In this document: piece after piece, positions 7,172 through 16,303 of the stretch
Layout: each line of letters starts with the position of its first letter
Numbering within the stretch: position 1 is the stretch's first letter
From: Planctomycetaceae bacterium
Lineage (GTDB): Bacteria > Planctomycetota > Planctomycetia > Pirellulales > Pirellulaceae
Direction of reading: 5' to 3'
Assembly (NCBI GenBank): GCA_002709045.1
Contig: PAPJ01000014.1
Coordinates: 42,448-77,968, forward strand
DNA: 35,521 nucleotides
Program-made: the position numbers and the translations under genes
Notes under the pieces: generated by a model
What the model was told of the DNA's origin: nothing
Databases searched by the model: none
Seen by the model: the letters and a program-made list of their open reading frames with translations, nothing else

Positions 7172-8404
7172 TTATTTTAAGTCCAGTGCAGTCAGTGTTC
7201 CTGTCCGTCCAGTATTACTGCGAAAGAATAACTGACCATTGGAAAAAGCCGGGAAACTTCTGGTGGTGCCGCTGGCGACGGTGCTGCGACTTAATTCCTG
7301 ATACGATTTACTCTCTGCTTTTAACAGAACTAATTCTCCTTCGGTATTCAAAGCAAGGATGTTGTCCTTAATGAGGATGCAATGAGCAACTCCAAAGCCG
7401 CTTTTTTCCCAGACGACCTTGCCGTTGTCGGCAGAGACGCATCGCAATGCTGCCTGTCCGATGTCTTCCCGGCCGTGAGTACCAAACAGGTGATTTTGAT
7501 GGAATAGACAGGTGGAATACTGACTGGAAAGGATGTCATCACCCTCCCACTTACGAGTCACTCTTTTTCCGTCACCGGAAACTTGTAATAGTTCTGCGCC
7601 GATACCGTAACTGGCGGAAAGAAAGATTTTATCACCGAACGCCAATGGTGTTGCGCCGTTGACGGTTGGGCCTTGTTTTCCAAACGGAGTTTCAAACAGG
7701 ATCGCACCTGATTCGGGTTCTAATATTAAGGCTTTCATACGGGTAATAAACAGCGCTTTGACATTGTTATTAATTTTTATCGTAGATGGTGATGAGTAGC
7801 TTGCTTTCTCATCGGTCGCCTTCCAAAGCGTCTTTCCGGTTTTTGTGTCGACGGCAACAATTCCGGCATCATCGGCTCCCACATTTACTAATAGTTTGTC
7901 GCCCAGAATAATTGGGCTGCTACCGGCTCCGAAGTAACCGTCGGGAGCCTGATAATCGTCATTGATAGCCCGGCTCCATATAACCTTTCCCGTTTCCAGT
8001 TTGACACAGTGCAGGTCACCGGCCGCTCCATATACATAGACGTTACCGTCTGAGATCACAGGTGTGCTTCGTGGACCTTGATCCGAGTTATATCCACCGC
8101 TGTAGAACGCTTTGAAGTCGTGTGCCCAAATGACTTTACCAGTTTGACGGTGGAGTGCTTCGAGGCGTTCAGCATTATTAATGCGGTGGAAGATAACCAC
8201 CGTCTCACCAGCGATAACCGGACCGGCGTATCCCATCCCAAGTTCATGGTCCCACTTTTTCCCGGGGCCTGAATCGGGCCAGGCTTTAACGCCGGATTCA
8301 TCTACAGCAACGCCGGAACGAAGGGGACCAAGTCCCTGAGGCCAGTCGCCTGCTTGAGCAACCAGAGCATAACTAAACAGAAGAGCAAAAACGGTGATAC
8401 GCAT
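7172..8404 (-). CDS. Secreted PQQ-like beta-propeller protein (BamB-like repeats)
   Basis: The start at 8404 (MRITVFALLFSYALVAQAGD) gives 410 residues with a clean signal peptide. GGAG lies about 11 bases upstream. A longer frame from 8449 would put its first codons inside the likely promoter. The body has repeated G-K-x-x-W units (GKVIWAHDF, GKVIWSRAI, GKTLWKA, GKVVWEKSG) typical of PQQ-type eight-bladed propellers, plus an opening DWPQGLGPLRSG segment common in planctomycete members. Such proteins are usually periplasmic or secreted and may bind a quinone or act as a scaffold. No catalytic dehydrogenase residues were identified, so an enzyme function is not claimed. It lies 52 bases upstream of the arrestin-like operon. 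Confidence 0.85.
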   Translation of the reverse strand: MRITVFALLFSYALVAQAGDWPQGLGPLRSGVAVDESGVKAWPDSGPGKKWDHELGMGYAGPVIAGETVVIFHRINNAERLEALHRQTGKVIWAHDFKAFYSGGYNSDQGPRSTPVISDGNVYVYGAAGDLHCVKLETGKVIWSRAINDDYQAPDGYFGAGSSPIILGDKLLVNVGADDAGIVAVDTKTGKTLWKATDEKASYSSPSTIKINNNVKALFITRMKALILEPESGAILFETPFGKQGPTVNGATPLAFGDKIFLSASYGIGAELLQVSGDGKRVTRKWEGDDILSSQYSTCLFHQNHLFGTHGREDIGQAALRCVSADNGKVVWEKSGFGVAHCILIKDNILALNTEGELVLLKAESKSYQELSRSTVASGTTRSFPAFSNGQLFFRSNTGRTGTLTALDLK

Positions 8405-8437
8405 ACTGAGGTTTTCTCCGAAAGATTGAATGCTTTC

Positions 8438-8466
8438 AGTGTAACGCATGTTGTCGTTTGCAACAA
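8438..8466 (-). promoter_or_regulatory. Putative promoter of the beta-propeller gene
   Basis: On the minus strand TTGTTG (8461-8466) and TACACT (8438-8443) are separated by 17 bases. Transcription would start near 8431, just upstream of the ATG at 8404. The -35 element overlaps the T tract of the preceding terminator. Confidence 0.4.
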
Positions 8467-8499
8467 AAAACGGCTATGATGTCGGGACATCACAGCCGT
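8464..8499 (-). terminator. Intrinsic terminator after the alpha-CTD gene
   Basis: On the minus strand a stem formed by ACGGCTGTGATGTC and GACATCATAGCCGT (one mismatch, two-base loop) is followed by TTTTTT. It ends the short gene at 8521-8802. Confidence 0.85.
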
Positions 8500-8520
8500 A
8501 AACTTAGTTGGAATGCTTTT

Positions 8521-8802
8521 CTAAGCTGCGACTTCAGCTGCCTGACGTTTTGCGGCGGTTCGGAAAAATCCTATTTCCTCTAAGGCCGTATAAACCTCTT
8601 CCAAGGTCTTACCACCGAAGTTTGAAATGCTCAGCAAGTCAGCCGGCGTCGCATGGAGCAATTCACGAACTGTGAAGATTCCTTTTTCTTCCAGACAGTT
8701 TGTGGTGCGAACGGTTAAACCAATTTCAGCTGTACTAAGTTCCAACCGTTGTTTCATTAAGCGACGTTGTTCGTCGGCAGCACTAAGCGGAATACGAGTC
8801 AT
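8521..8802 (-). CDS. Stand-alone RNA polymerase alpha C-terminal domain-like protein
   Basis: This 93-residue protein contains almost nothing but an alpha-CTD. The core (residues 28-76) reads GLTVRTTNCLEEKGIF...LLHATPADLLSISNFGGKTLEEV. By comparison with E. coli RpoA, the DNA-contact positions are retained: R32 (as R265), N35 (N268), G63 (G296), K65 (K298), T66 for S299, and E69 (E302). There is no alpha N-terminal assembly domain. It could bind UP elements or act as an adaptor or competitor for the alpha-CTD. It has its own terminator and a strong AGGGAGGT ribosome-binding site four bases from the ATG, so it appears to be an independent, well-translated gene. A family without a characterised role is also possible. 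Confidence 0.85.
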   Translation of the reverse strand: MTRIPLSAADEQRRLMKQRLELSTAEIGLTVRTTNCLEEKGIFTVRELLHATPADLLSISNFGGKTLEEVYTALEEIGFFRTAAKRQAAEVAA

Positions 8803-8932
8803 TGATACCTCCCTGTTTTGACCTGATTAATCATCCTTGATTAACACTGTTGTTTTTTCCACATTCAATTATTACGGTGAATCGGAAAGACAAAATATAC
8901 TCGAAACAGGTTAGCAATTACCAATCAATTTT

Positions 8933-8944
8933 TGAAAATTTTCA
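8933..8944. repeat. 12-bp perfect palindrome in the divergent pcrA / alpha-CTD region
   Basis: TGAAAATTTTCA is self-complementary and lies in the 263-base gap between the divergent genes at 8802 and 9066. It could be an operator, but A/T-rich palindromes are common by chance. Nothing else clear is seen in this gap. Confidence 0.3.
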
Positions 8945-9065
8945 TTAAGTTGCTAGCATCTACTGATGTTTGTTTGGGGAATTGTTGACTCGCCCCGTTG
9001 CAAGGATACCTTTATAATGTTGCCAGTGACGTTAATGTGCCTTCCTGGAAGAGAAGCCTGTAACA

Positions 9066-11405
9066 ATGCAAGTTGATATTTTGTCTTCGCTGACCGCTGC
9101 ACAGCGGGAAGCAGCAACGCATATTGACGGCCCGCTGTTGATGTTGGCAGGGCCCGGAAGTGGTAAGACTCGGGTGGTGACACATCGGATTGCTTATATG
9201 CTGAAAGAGGGCATTCAGGCACGTAATATCCTGGCGTTAACGTTCACCAATAAAGCCGCTGAAGAAATGAAGCTGCGTATTGACCGTCTTATTCCCGGAC
9301 AAAACCTGTGGATGGGAACTTTCCACAGTTTTTGTGCAAGGCTTTTGCGACAGTATGGAAATCTTGTAGGCCTAGCTGACAATTTTTCCATTCTTGATAC
9401 CAAGGACTCCAAGAAGGCATTACAGTCAGCAACTGATGAAGCGCGAATCGATCTGTCTCATACATCGATTGATACGGTTCTCTGGGAAATTAGTAACGCC
9501 AAGAGCAATCTTCGTACATCGCAGGAATATGAACGGGAAAGTGCTAGTAAATTTAGTGGAGTCTCTGAAGTTACCCGTCAGATATACCCAGTCTATGAGC
9601 GTTTCTTGTTGCGTTCCAATGCTGTCGATTTCGATGATCTGCTATTACATGTGGCGGTTATGTTGCGAGACAATCAGCAATTGCGTCATGATCTTGACCA
9701 ACGCTATAAGTACATTATGGTTGATGAATATCAGGATACGAATCTGGCTCAGTACGCTATCGTACGGGCACTCTCGTTGTCCAACCAAAATCTGTCCGTA
9801 ACCGGTGACCCAGACCAGTCGATTTATGCCTGGCGAGGAGCTAGTATTTCGAATATTTTGGAGTTCGAAAAAGACTATCCGGAAGCGAGGGTAGTGCGTC
9901 TCGAGCAAAACTATCGTAGTACGAAAAGAATTCTACGTGCCGCCGATGATTTGATTGCCAACAATAAGCAGCGTAAACAGAAGGAATTGTTTACCAATAA
10001 CGGCGAAGGTGAACCAGTAAAGCTGGTCTGCTTTCCGCACCCCAACGATGAAGCGGATGCCATCGCAGCAAGGATCGCTAGTGAAGTCGAACGTGGTAGT
10101 CGGTCGCTTCGGGATTACGCAGTTTTTTATCGGGTGAATGCTTTCTCACGCCCTTTGGAACATGCCATGATGAAGCAGGGAATTCCTTACCAGGTGGTTC
10201 GCGGTTTGGAATTCTTTCAGCGCAAAGAAGTGAAAGATTTGCTTTCGTATCTTCAGTTGATCAATAATCCTTCCAATGATGTTGCCTTCCAGAGAGTGGT
10301 CAATTTACCGGCCCGTGGAATTGGTAAGACATCTCTTCAGCACATTATCAACCATGCTCAGCGTTATCAATTAACGATGCTCGAAGCATGTCGCGAAGCA
10401 GGATTGATCGAGTCTTTGTCTAAACGGGCTGCCACAGCAATCAATAAATTCGTGACTTTGATTGATGTCCTTACGGTATCCATTCATATGCCGGTCTCCG
10501 AGTTGCTTGTCGACGTAGTGGAACAAACAGGCTACGGTGATTTTGTTGATGCTCAGGATGCCAAAGCAGATGAAGACCGTCGCGGAAATGTTGACGAACT
10601 GATTAATGCTGCCCGTGAGTTTGAACGGGAAATGAATGAATCGACGCTCGAGGCCTTTTTAGAACATGTGGCACTTGTTAGTGACGTCGATGATCTTGAT
10701 ATCGATCCAGATCGGGTAACACTGATGACCATGCACGCCGCCAAGGGATTGGAGTTTCCAAGTGTGTTTGTCGTGGGAGTTGAACATGGAATAATACCAC
10801 ACGAACGCAGCCTGGAGGACGCCGCTGCTGAAGAAGAGGAACGTCGTTTATTATTCGTGGGGATCACGCGAGCTGAGCAGCAGTTGCAACTCAGTTATTG
10901 CCAGCGACGGACCTATCGCGGACAGACTCGAATTGCTTCCCCAAGTCAGTTTTTATACGAGTTGCCAAGAGATGAAATGGAATGTCACATTCCTGCAGGT
11001 GGTCTTTCCGCGGTAAGTCTTGGCGGACTGGGAAGTCAGTATGAACTGGAAGCTGATTTTATCGAGAATCTAAATTCAGATTTCGATGTGGATCAGACGC
11101 TTGTTAACAACCGGGAGGATGATAATCCGGAGAGCCAGATACCTGTCCCTCTCGAGGATATCGCTGCTCAATTACAGACGGCTGCTCAGTTGGTAGGTAA
11201 AAAGAGAGCTGCTAAAAGGGATGCTGCCAGTTTTCATTCCGGTATGCAGGTACTGCATAATGACTATGGTATAGGTCTGATTCTGGCGATTACCGGTAAA
11301 GGTGCCAAACGTACGGCGACGGTGAAGTTTGCCAATCATCAAGAGCGAAAGTTTCGCTTAGCATTTGCGCCGTTGACGCCTGTTAATGATTCAGGCGACG
11401 ATTAA
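9066..11405 (+). CDS. pcrA: UvrD/PcrA-type superfamily 1A DNA helicase
   Basis: This 779-residue protein is a 3'-5' DNA helicase of replication and repair. Visible motifs, in order, are the Q-motif region LTAAQREAA (9-17), Walker A GPGSGKT (29-35), TFTNKAAEEM, the FHSFCARLLRQY segment, VDEYQDTN (about 218-226, Walker B), GDPDQSIYAWRGA (about 247), QNYRST (about 281), VTLMTMHAAKGLEF (about 552-565) and RRLLFVGITRAE. The C-terminal 50 residues (HNDYGIGLILAITG then VKFAN...KFRLAFAPL) match the PcrA tudor-like tail that binds RNA polymerase. The length is slightly above the family norm because of an acidic linker around residues 660-720. PcrA and UvrD are not separable from the sequence alone. 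Confidence 0.93.
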   Translation: MQVDILSSLTAAQREAATHIDGPLLMLAGPGSGKTRVVTHRIAYMLKEGIQARNILALTFTNKAAEEMKLRIDRLIPGQNLWMGTFHSFCARLLRQYGNLVGLADNFSILDTKDSKKALQSATDEARIDLSHTSIDTVLWEISNAKSNLRTSQEYERESASKFSGVSEVTRQIYPVYERFLLRSNAVDFDDLLLHVAVMLRDNQQLRHDLDQRYKYIMVDEYQDTNLAQYAIVRALSLSNQNLSVTGDPDQSIYAWRGASISNILEFEKDYPEARVVRLEQNYRSTKRILRAADDLIANNKQRKQKELFTNNGEGEPVKLVCFPHPNDEADAIAARIASEVERGSRSLRDYAVFYRVNAFSRPLEHAMMKQGIPYQVVRGLEFFQRKEVKDLLSYLQLINNPSNDVAFQRVVNLPARGIGKTSLQHIINHAQRYQLTMLEACREAGLIESLSKRAATAINKFVTLIDVLTVSIHMPVSELLVDVVEQTGYGDFVDAQDAKADEDRRGNVDELINAAREFEREMNESTLEAFLEHVALVSDVDDLDIDPDRVTLMTMHAAKGLEFPSVFVVGVEHGIIPHERSLEDAAAEEEERRLLFVGITRAEQQLQLSYCQRRTYRGQTRIASPSQFLYELPRDEMECHIPAGGLSAVSLGGLGSQYELEADFIENLNSDFDVDQTLVNNREDDNPESQIPVPLEDIAAQLQTAAQLVGKKRAAKRDAASFHSGMQVLHNDYGIGLILAITGKGAKRTATVKFANHQERKFRLAFAPLTPVNDSGDD

Positions 11406-11425
11406 ACAACAGTTAAACTAAAATA

Positions 11426-11434
11426 CCCCCCCCC
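11426..11434 (+). repeat. C9 homopolymer tract just upstream of the oxidoreductase start
   Basis: Nine consecutive C residues end ten bases before the ATG at 11445, where a ribosome-binding site would normally lie, and no purine-rich site is visible. The tract could slip in replication or could be chance. Confidence 0.7.
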
Positions 11435-11444
11435 GATTAAAACA

Positions 11445-12905
11445 ATGGCTGAAAACAAACGTTATCGACGTATCGTTCAGTACAAAGAACCGGCTGCATT
11501 GCGAGAACGTTTTACCGAATTGGGTTTGGAGTTGCCCTGTGATGATCAAATACAGAAAGCCACCGATGGTTCGCCTTTGGCGGCACCAATCGATATTGGA
11601 GGATTTACTGTTGGAAATCGCTGGTGTATTCATCCTATGGAAGGTTGGGATGCAAACACGGATGGTTCGCCTAGCGAACGCACCTTACGTCGCTGGCGTA
11701 ATTTCGGTTTAAGTGGGGCGAAGTTGATTTGGGGTGGTGAAGCGGCAGCCGTCCAACCCGATGGTCGTGCAAATCCTAGCCAAACAATGGCTGTCGCTGA
11801 AAATGCTGCCGGCATCAAAGCCCTGCTTGACGAATTACTGACTGCGCATCAGGAGAAATTCGGGACGACTGAGGATTTACTGGTTGGCCTGCAACTCACG
11901 CACTCCGGGAGATTCTGCCGGCCTAACGGTGACCAATTGGAACCTCGGATTGCCTATCATCACCCGCTATTGGATGCCAGGTTTGGGATTCATCCTGAAG
12001 ACGATGACAGTGTCTGGACCGATGAGCAATTAGAGGGTCTGATTCAGTCTTACGTAAATGCTGCTGAATTGGCTCAACAGGCTGGTTATAAATTTGTCGA
12101 CGTGAAATGTTGTCATGGTTATCTGCTCCATGAGTTTCTCAGTGCACGAACGCGCCCCGGCAGATTTGGTGGTGACTATGAAGGTCGTACGCGTCTGTTG
12201 AAGACGATCATTGAGCAAATTCAACGGCAGTGTCCCAACCTAATGGTACTCGTCCGTCTTAGTTTCTTTGATGCACCACCGTTTGTGACAAGCCGGAGTG
12301 TAGGTGTCCCGATGGAGTTTGAACACTTACTGCCTTATCAATTCGGTTTTGGGTGTAGGGAAGATAATCCATTGAAAATAGATTTAACCGAACCGATTCG
12401 TCTGGTTACCGAACTGCGGGATATGGGAGTGGCGTCAATTAATTTGTCGTGTGCCAGCCCCTATTACAATCCGCACTTTATGCGTCCGGCTTCTTTTCCT
12501 CCCAGCGACGGTTATCTTCCTCCGGAAGATCCGCTGGTCGGCGTTTTTCGCCAGATTGATGCTGTCAGACAATGTAAACAAGCTGTTGCCGATATTCCAC
12601 TAGTTGGCACAGGTTATAGCTATTTGCAGGACTATCTTCCGCACGTTGCTCAGGCAGTCGTACGCAATGGTTGGGTTGATATCGTCGGGCTGGGCCGCAT
12701 GGTGTTGTCTTATTGGAATCTTCCGACTGATACTCTCGAAAAGGGCGTGATGAATCGTAAAGTGATTTGCCGTACTTTTAGTGATTGCACTACTGCGCCG
12801 CGTAACGGGATGATTTCTGGATGTTTTCCTTTGGACCCTTACTACAAGCAAAAGGAAGAAGCTGGTAGGCTCAAGGAATTGAAAAGGACACCGAATCAGA
12901 GTTAG
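11445..12905 (+). CDS. Old Yellow Enzyme-family NADH:flavin oxidoreductase
   Basis: This 486-residue protein fits the Old Yellow Enzyme / 2,4-dienoyl-CoA reductase TIM-barrel family, which uses FMN and NAD(P)H. Motifs are IGGFTVGNRWCIHPMEGW (about 48-65), a SGAKLIWGGEAAAV strand, LQLTHSGRF (the Q and H positions bind FMN or substrate), VKCCHGYLLHEFLS, FGGDYEGR, and a late GLGRMVLSYW. There is an N-terminal extension of about 40 residues and no C-terminal FAD/NAD domain. The C-terminal Cys motif is degenerate relative to the 4Fe-4S motif (see findings). It follows pcrA by 39 bases, but there is no obvious functional link. The substrate is unknown. Confidence 0.88.
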   Translation: MAENKRYRRIVQYKEPAALRERFTELGLELPCDDQIQKATDGSPLAAPIDIGGFTVGNRWCIHPMEGWDANTDGSPSERTLRRWRNFGLSGAKLIWGGEAAAVQPDGRANPSQTMAVAENAAGIKALLDELLTAHQEKFGTTEDLLVGLQLTHSGRFCRPNGDQLEPRIAYHHPLLDARFGIHPEDDDSVWTDEQLEGLIQSYVNAAELAQQAGYKFVDVKCCHGYLLHEFLSARTRPGRFGGDYEGRTRLLKTIIEQIQRQCPNLMVLVRLSFFDAPPFVTSRSVGVPMEFEHLLPYQFGFGCREDNPLKIDLTEPIRLVTELRDMGVASINLSCASPYYNPHFMRPASFPPSDGYLPPEDPLVGVFRQIDAVRQCKQAVADIPLVGTGYSYLQDYLPHVAQAVVRNGWVDIVGLGRMVLSYWNLPTDTLEKGVMNRKVICRTFSDCTTAPRNGMISGCFPLDPYYKQKEEAGRLKELKRTPNQS

Positions 12906-13001
12906 CGGCATCGGATGCTGTCTCGATTTGACGGTGGATTAACCAACCCCGGATAGTAATGTGCAGTCACTAGCGATCCGGAAAATACTGACCTAAGTTT
13001 G

Positions 13002-16000
13002 ATGCTTGATTTGACTCGTTCGTTAGCAAGTCAGACAGACTTCATGGATACGGTTGCCACGATACAGGAGGGAATGGGTGCCAGTATTGATGGAGTTTGG
13101 GGGTCCTCCTGCGCGCTGGTTTCAGCAGCCATAAGTGCCGCAGGTTTTCCTGTTAACCTAATTGTGCTTCCGCGCGGAAAGCAAATTGATGATTTTTGTG
13201 ATGACCTGAGGTTATTTACTGAACAGGAAGTCTTCGCATTCCCGGTTTTAGAAAGTGGTTCGTCGCGAGAATCCTATGGTAATGATGACCAGCACGGTGA
13301 ACGTATCCGTATTCTCAAACGGTTGCTTGAATACGACCAACGCGAAGTTAAGCCATGCTCAATTGTGACCAGTATTCAGGCATTGTTGCAGCCGGTTCCG
13401 ACAAGAGAGTCGCTGGTGGCAGCCACCCGCAGTCTGCAGGTCGGCGATGTTCTGGAACTCGCTAGCCTGCAGACCTGGTTAGTGGAAAATGGATTTCATG
13501 CAACTTCTGCCGTCGAGTTGCCGGGTGAGTTTTCCAGACGAGGTGGAATTCTGGATATCTATGCACCGGAATGGGAACAGCCGGCAAGACTCGAATTCTG
13601 GGATCAAGAGCTTGAATCGATTCGACGATTTGACGTTCGAACCCAACGTTCGATTGAATCTCTGACACGTATCGAACTAACGTCGATTCAGTCTTACTAC
13701 CGCGGTGAGGATCATTTAGCTAACTATTTACCTCAGGGGAGTAGTGTCACGATTGCAGAGATGGCCGATCTCGATATTCAGGCTCGTGAATATCTTAAAC
13801 TTGCCAGTGATTTTCAGCGCTGTCATCAAATTGGTGAAGTGATTCAAAGCCTTACTGAGGGCGGATATGTGCTGCTCAGTGCATTAGCGGTAGGAGAACT
13901 GCAGCATGATTTGAAGCTGGCATTTGAATCGGTGGATCGATTTTCAGGAGACGTCGACAGCATTGCATTACAGGTGGAACGCATTGGAAACGATCGCCAG
14001 GTTGTGATCGTCTGTCCGACTCAGGCCGAGATTCGACGTATGCAGGAAATCCTGCAGGACACGCGGGCCGCAGACCGTGATCGTATACGCTATGAATTGG
14101 GCTATCTAAAGCAGGGCTTCCATTGGGTTTCAGAAAAGACGGTAGTACTTTCGGTTGGTGAATTATTCCGGCGAACCCAATTGCGTCGTCGGCAATTACG
14201 TCAAAAAGGGAAACCTCTCAATAGTTTTACAGAGTTGAAGAATGGTGAGTTGGTTGTTCATCTGGCTCATGGGATTGGTCGTTATCGTGGTATTGAATTG
14301 CTGGAGAAAGAAGGTTATCTGGAAGAACATCTGGTGGTTGAATTTTACGGCAACACCAGAATATTCGTTCCGGCCACTCGAATCGATCTTGTCCAGAAGT
14401 ATATCGGAGGCCGTAAAGTGCGTCCGGCACTTGCAAGGATCGGTGGTAAGACCTGGCAAAACCAAAAACAGGCAGCGGCCAAAGCTGTTGAGGATATGGC
14501 AGCCGAGTTAGTTGAGTTACAGGCGACACGAATGGCGCGGCCGGGTATCACCTTCCAGTTAGACTCATTATGGCAGAATGAATTTGATGCCTCCTTTCCT
14601 TATGATGAAACCGCAGATCAGCTCGATAGTATCTCACAAATCAAAGATGATATGCAAAGCACTCGGCCAATGGATCGTCTGCTCTGTGGTGATGTTGGTT
14701 TTGGAAAGACAGAAGTGGCGATGCGTGCAGCCTTTAAGGCTGTTGATAGTGGCTATCAGGTTGCCGTTCTGGTACCGACTACGGTATTAGCCGAACAGCA
14801 TTATCAGACTTTTAAGACCAGGATGGCACAGTTTCCGATTGACGTTGCGCGTTTGAGTCGGTTTGTTTCTGCGACCCAACAGCGTGAGACGGTAGCAGGA
14901 ATCCACAGTGGAAGAATAGACGTCGTTATTGGCACTCATCGTATTGCTTCCAAAGATGTGAAATTTCAAAATCTCGGCCTTGTCATTATTGATGAAGAGC
15001 AAAGATTTGGCGTTGAGATCAAGGAACGATTGAAGAATGTTAGTAACAACGTGGATGTTCTCACATTGTCAGCAACACCGATTCCGCGAACATTGCATAT
15101 GTCACTGGTCGGCGTGCGTGATATTTCTAATCTGCTAACTGCCCCGGAAGAACGGTTGCCTGTGGAGACGCGTGTGTTGCGCTCGCAGGATGAGATTATT
15201 AAGGCAGCGATTCATCGGGAAATGAACCGTGGCGGGCAGATTTATTTTGTCCATAACCGAGTCAACGATATTCACCGTATCGCTGCTAAGTTGCGTGAGC
15301 TAGTCCCCGAAGCCCGGATTGAAGTCGGTCATGGACAGATGAAAGAGTCCGAATTGGAACGAGTGATGGTAGGCTTTATTAACCATGAATTCGATATCTT
15401 GCTGGCTACAACTATTGTGGAAAGCGGATTGGATATTCCGAATGCCAATACGATCTTTATCGATCAGGCCGATCTTTACGGATTGGCAGACCTACATCAA
15501 CTTCGAGGTCGTGTAGGTCGGTATAAGCATCGGGCCTATTGTTATTTGCTGGTTGATCAGCACAAACATATCACTCCGGATGCTGCCAGGCGGTTGCGAT
15601 CAATCGAAGAGTATTCCGAAATGGGAGCTGGTTTTGCGATTGCGATGCGAGATCTGGAGATTCGTGGTGCTGGAAATCTGCTGGGATCTCAACAGTCCGG
15701 ACATATCGCAACGGTTGGATACGAATTCTATTGCTCGTTGCTTGAGAATGCTGTGCGGCAGATTAAAAAGCAACCTCCGAAACTGGCCATCGATGTAGAG
15801 ATCGATTTGCCGGTCGATGCATTTCTTCCGGAAGATTACGTTACCGATATCCGCGCAAAGATTGACTTCTATCGCCGACTTTCAAAACTTGAGGATTTCG
15901 AGGAAATCCACCAACTCAAAGAAGAGTTAATAGATCGTTTTGGTCGACCGCCTCAGAGTGTTGAGCAACTTCTTCAACTAGCGGAAGTCAGATTGGAAGC

Positions 16001-16223
16001 CGCGATTTGGCAGATCACATCGATCAGCCTGGAAGACAGATTTCTGCGAATCCAGTATGTTAACCGACAACGTATCGAACAATTGGCGCGAAATACTGAT
16101 GGTGCCTTTCGGATTGTTGATAATAAAAGTGCTTATCTGACCCTTCCTGCCGGATTAAATAGCGATCACGGCATGATAACCTTTGTGAAATCGGTGTTGC
16201 ATCCAGCAGGGTTTAGTTCCTAG
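13002..16223 (+). CDS. mfd: Transcription-repair coupling factor
   Basis: This roughly 1073-residue protein pushes stalled RNA polymerase off damaged DNA and recruits UvrA. The N-terminal UvrB-homology region has SSRESYG and LPGEFSRRGGILDIY. The RNA polymerase-interaction domain is near residues 415-480 (HLAHGIGRYRGI). The helicase core has Walker A GDVGFGKTEV near 563, DEEQRFGV near 664, LSATPIPRT, TTIVESGLDIPNAN near 803 and QLRGRVGR near 833. A C-terminal TRCF domain follows (about 930-1030). The length is slightly under the usual 1150, and no gap in the helicase core is visible. A TTG precedes the ATG in frame, and the ATG is chosen. No clear ribosome-binding site is seen. Confidence 0.96.
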   Translation: MLDLTRSLASQTDFMDTVATIQEGMGASIDGVWGSSCALVSAAISAAGFPVNLIVLPRGKQIDDFCDDLRLFTEQEVFAFPVLESGSSRESYGNDDQHGERIRILKRLLEYDQREVKPCSIVTSIQALLQPVPTRESLVAATRSLQVGDVLELASLQTWLVENGFHATSAVELPGEFSRRGGILDIYAPEWEQPARLEFWDQELESIRRFDVRTQRSIESLTRIELTSIQSYYRGEDHLANYLPQGSSVTIAEMADLDIQAREYLKLASDFQRCHQIGEVIQSLTEGGYVLLSALAVGELQHDLKLAFESVDRFSGDVDSIALQVERIGNDRQVVIVCPTQAEIRRMQEILQDTRAADRDRIRYELGYLKQGFHWVSEKTVVLSVGELFRRTQLRRRQLRQKGKPLNSFTELKNGELVVHLAHGIGRYRGIELLEKEGYLEEHLVVEFYGNTRIFVPATRIDLVQKYIGGRKVRPALARIGGKTWQNQKQAAAKAVEDMAAELVELQATRMARPGITFQLDSLWQNEFDASFPYDETADQLDSISQIKDDMQSTRPMDRLLCGDVGFGKTEVAMRAAFKAVDSGYQVAVLVPTTVLAEQHYQTFKTRMAQFPIDVARLSRFVSATQQRETVAGIHSGRIDVVIGTHRIASKDVKFQNLGLVIIDEEQRFGVEIKERLKNVSNNVDVLTLSATPIPRTLHMSLVGVRDISNLLTAPEERLPVETRVLRSQDEIIKAAIHREMNRGGQIYFVHNRVNDIHRIAAKLRELVPEARIEVGHGQMKESELERVMVGFINHEFDILLATTIVESGLDIPNANTIFIDQADLYGLADLHQLRGRVGRYKHRAYCYLLVDQHKHITPDAARRLRSIEEYSEMGAGFAIAMRDLEIRGAGNLLGSQQSGHIATVGYEFYCSLLENAVRQIKKQPPKLAIDVEIDLPVDAFLPEDYVTDIRAKIDFYRRLSKLEDFEEIHQLKEELIDRFGRPPQSVEQLLQLAEVRLEAAIWQITSISLEDRFLRIQYVNRQRIEQLARNTDGAFRIVDNKSAYLTLPAGLNSDHGMITFVKSVLHPAGFSS

Positions 16224-16303
16224 AATTGCACGACTTATAGGCTCCCGGAATCGGTATGCCTTGCAAAACGTAAATCGTCAATTACAGGTTTTATCCTAAG
16301 ATA

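Noticed and set aside
8985..9018. TTGACT and TATAAT upstream of the helicase gene as a sigma-70 promoter
   Set aside because: The TATAAT is a perfect -10, but the spacing to TTGACT is 22 bases, too long for a normal promoter, and no better -35 is seen.
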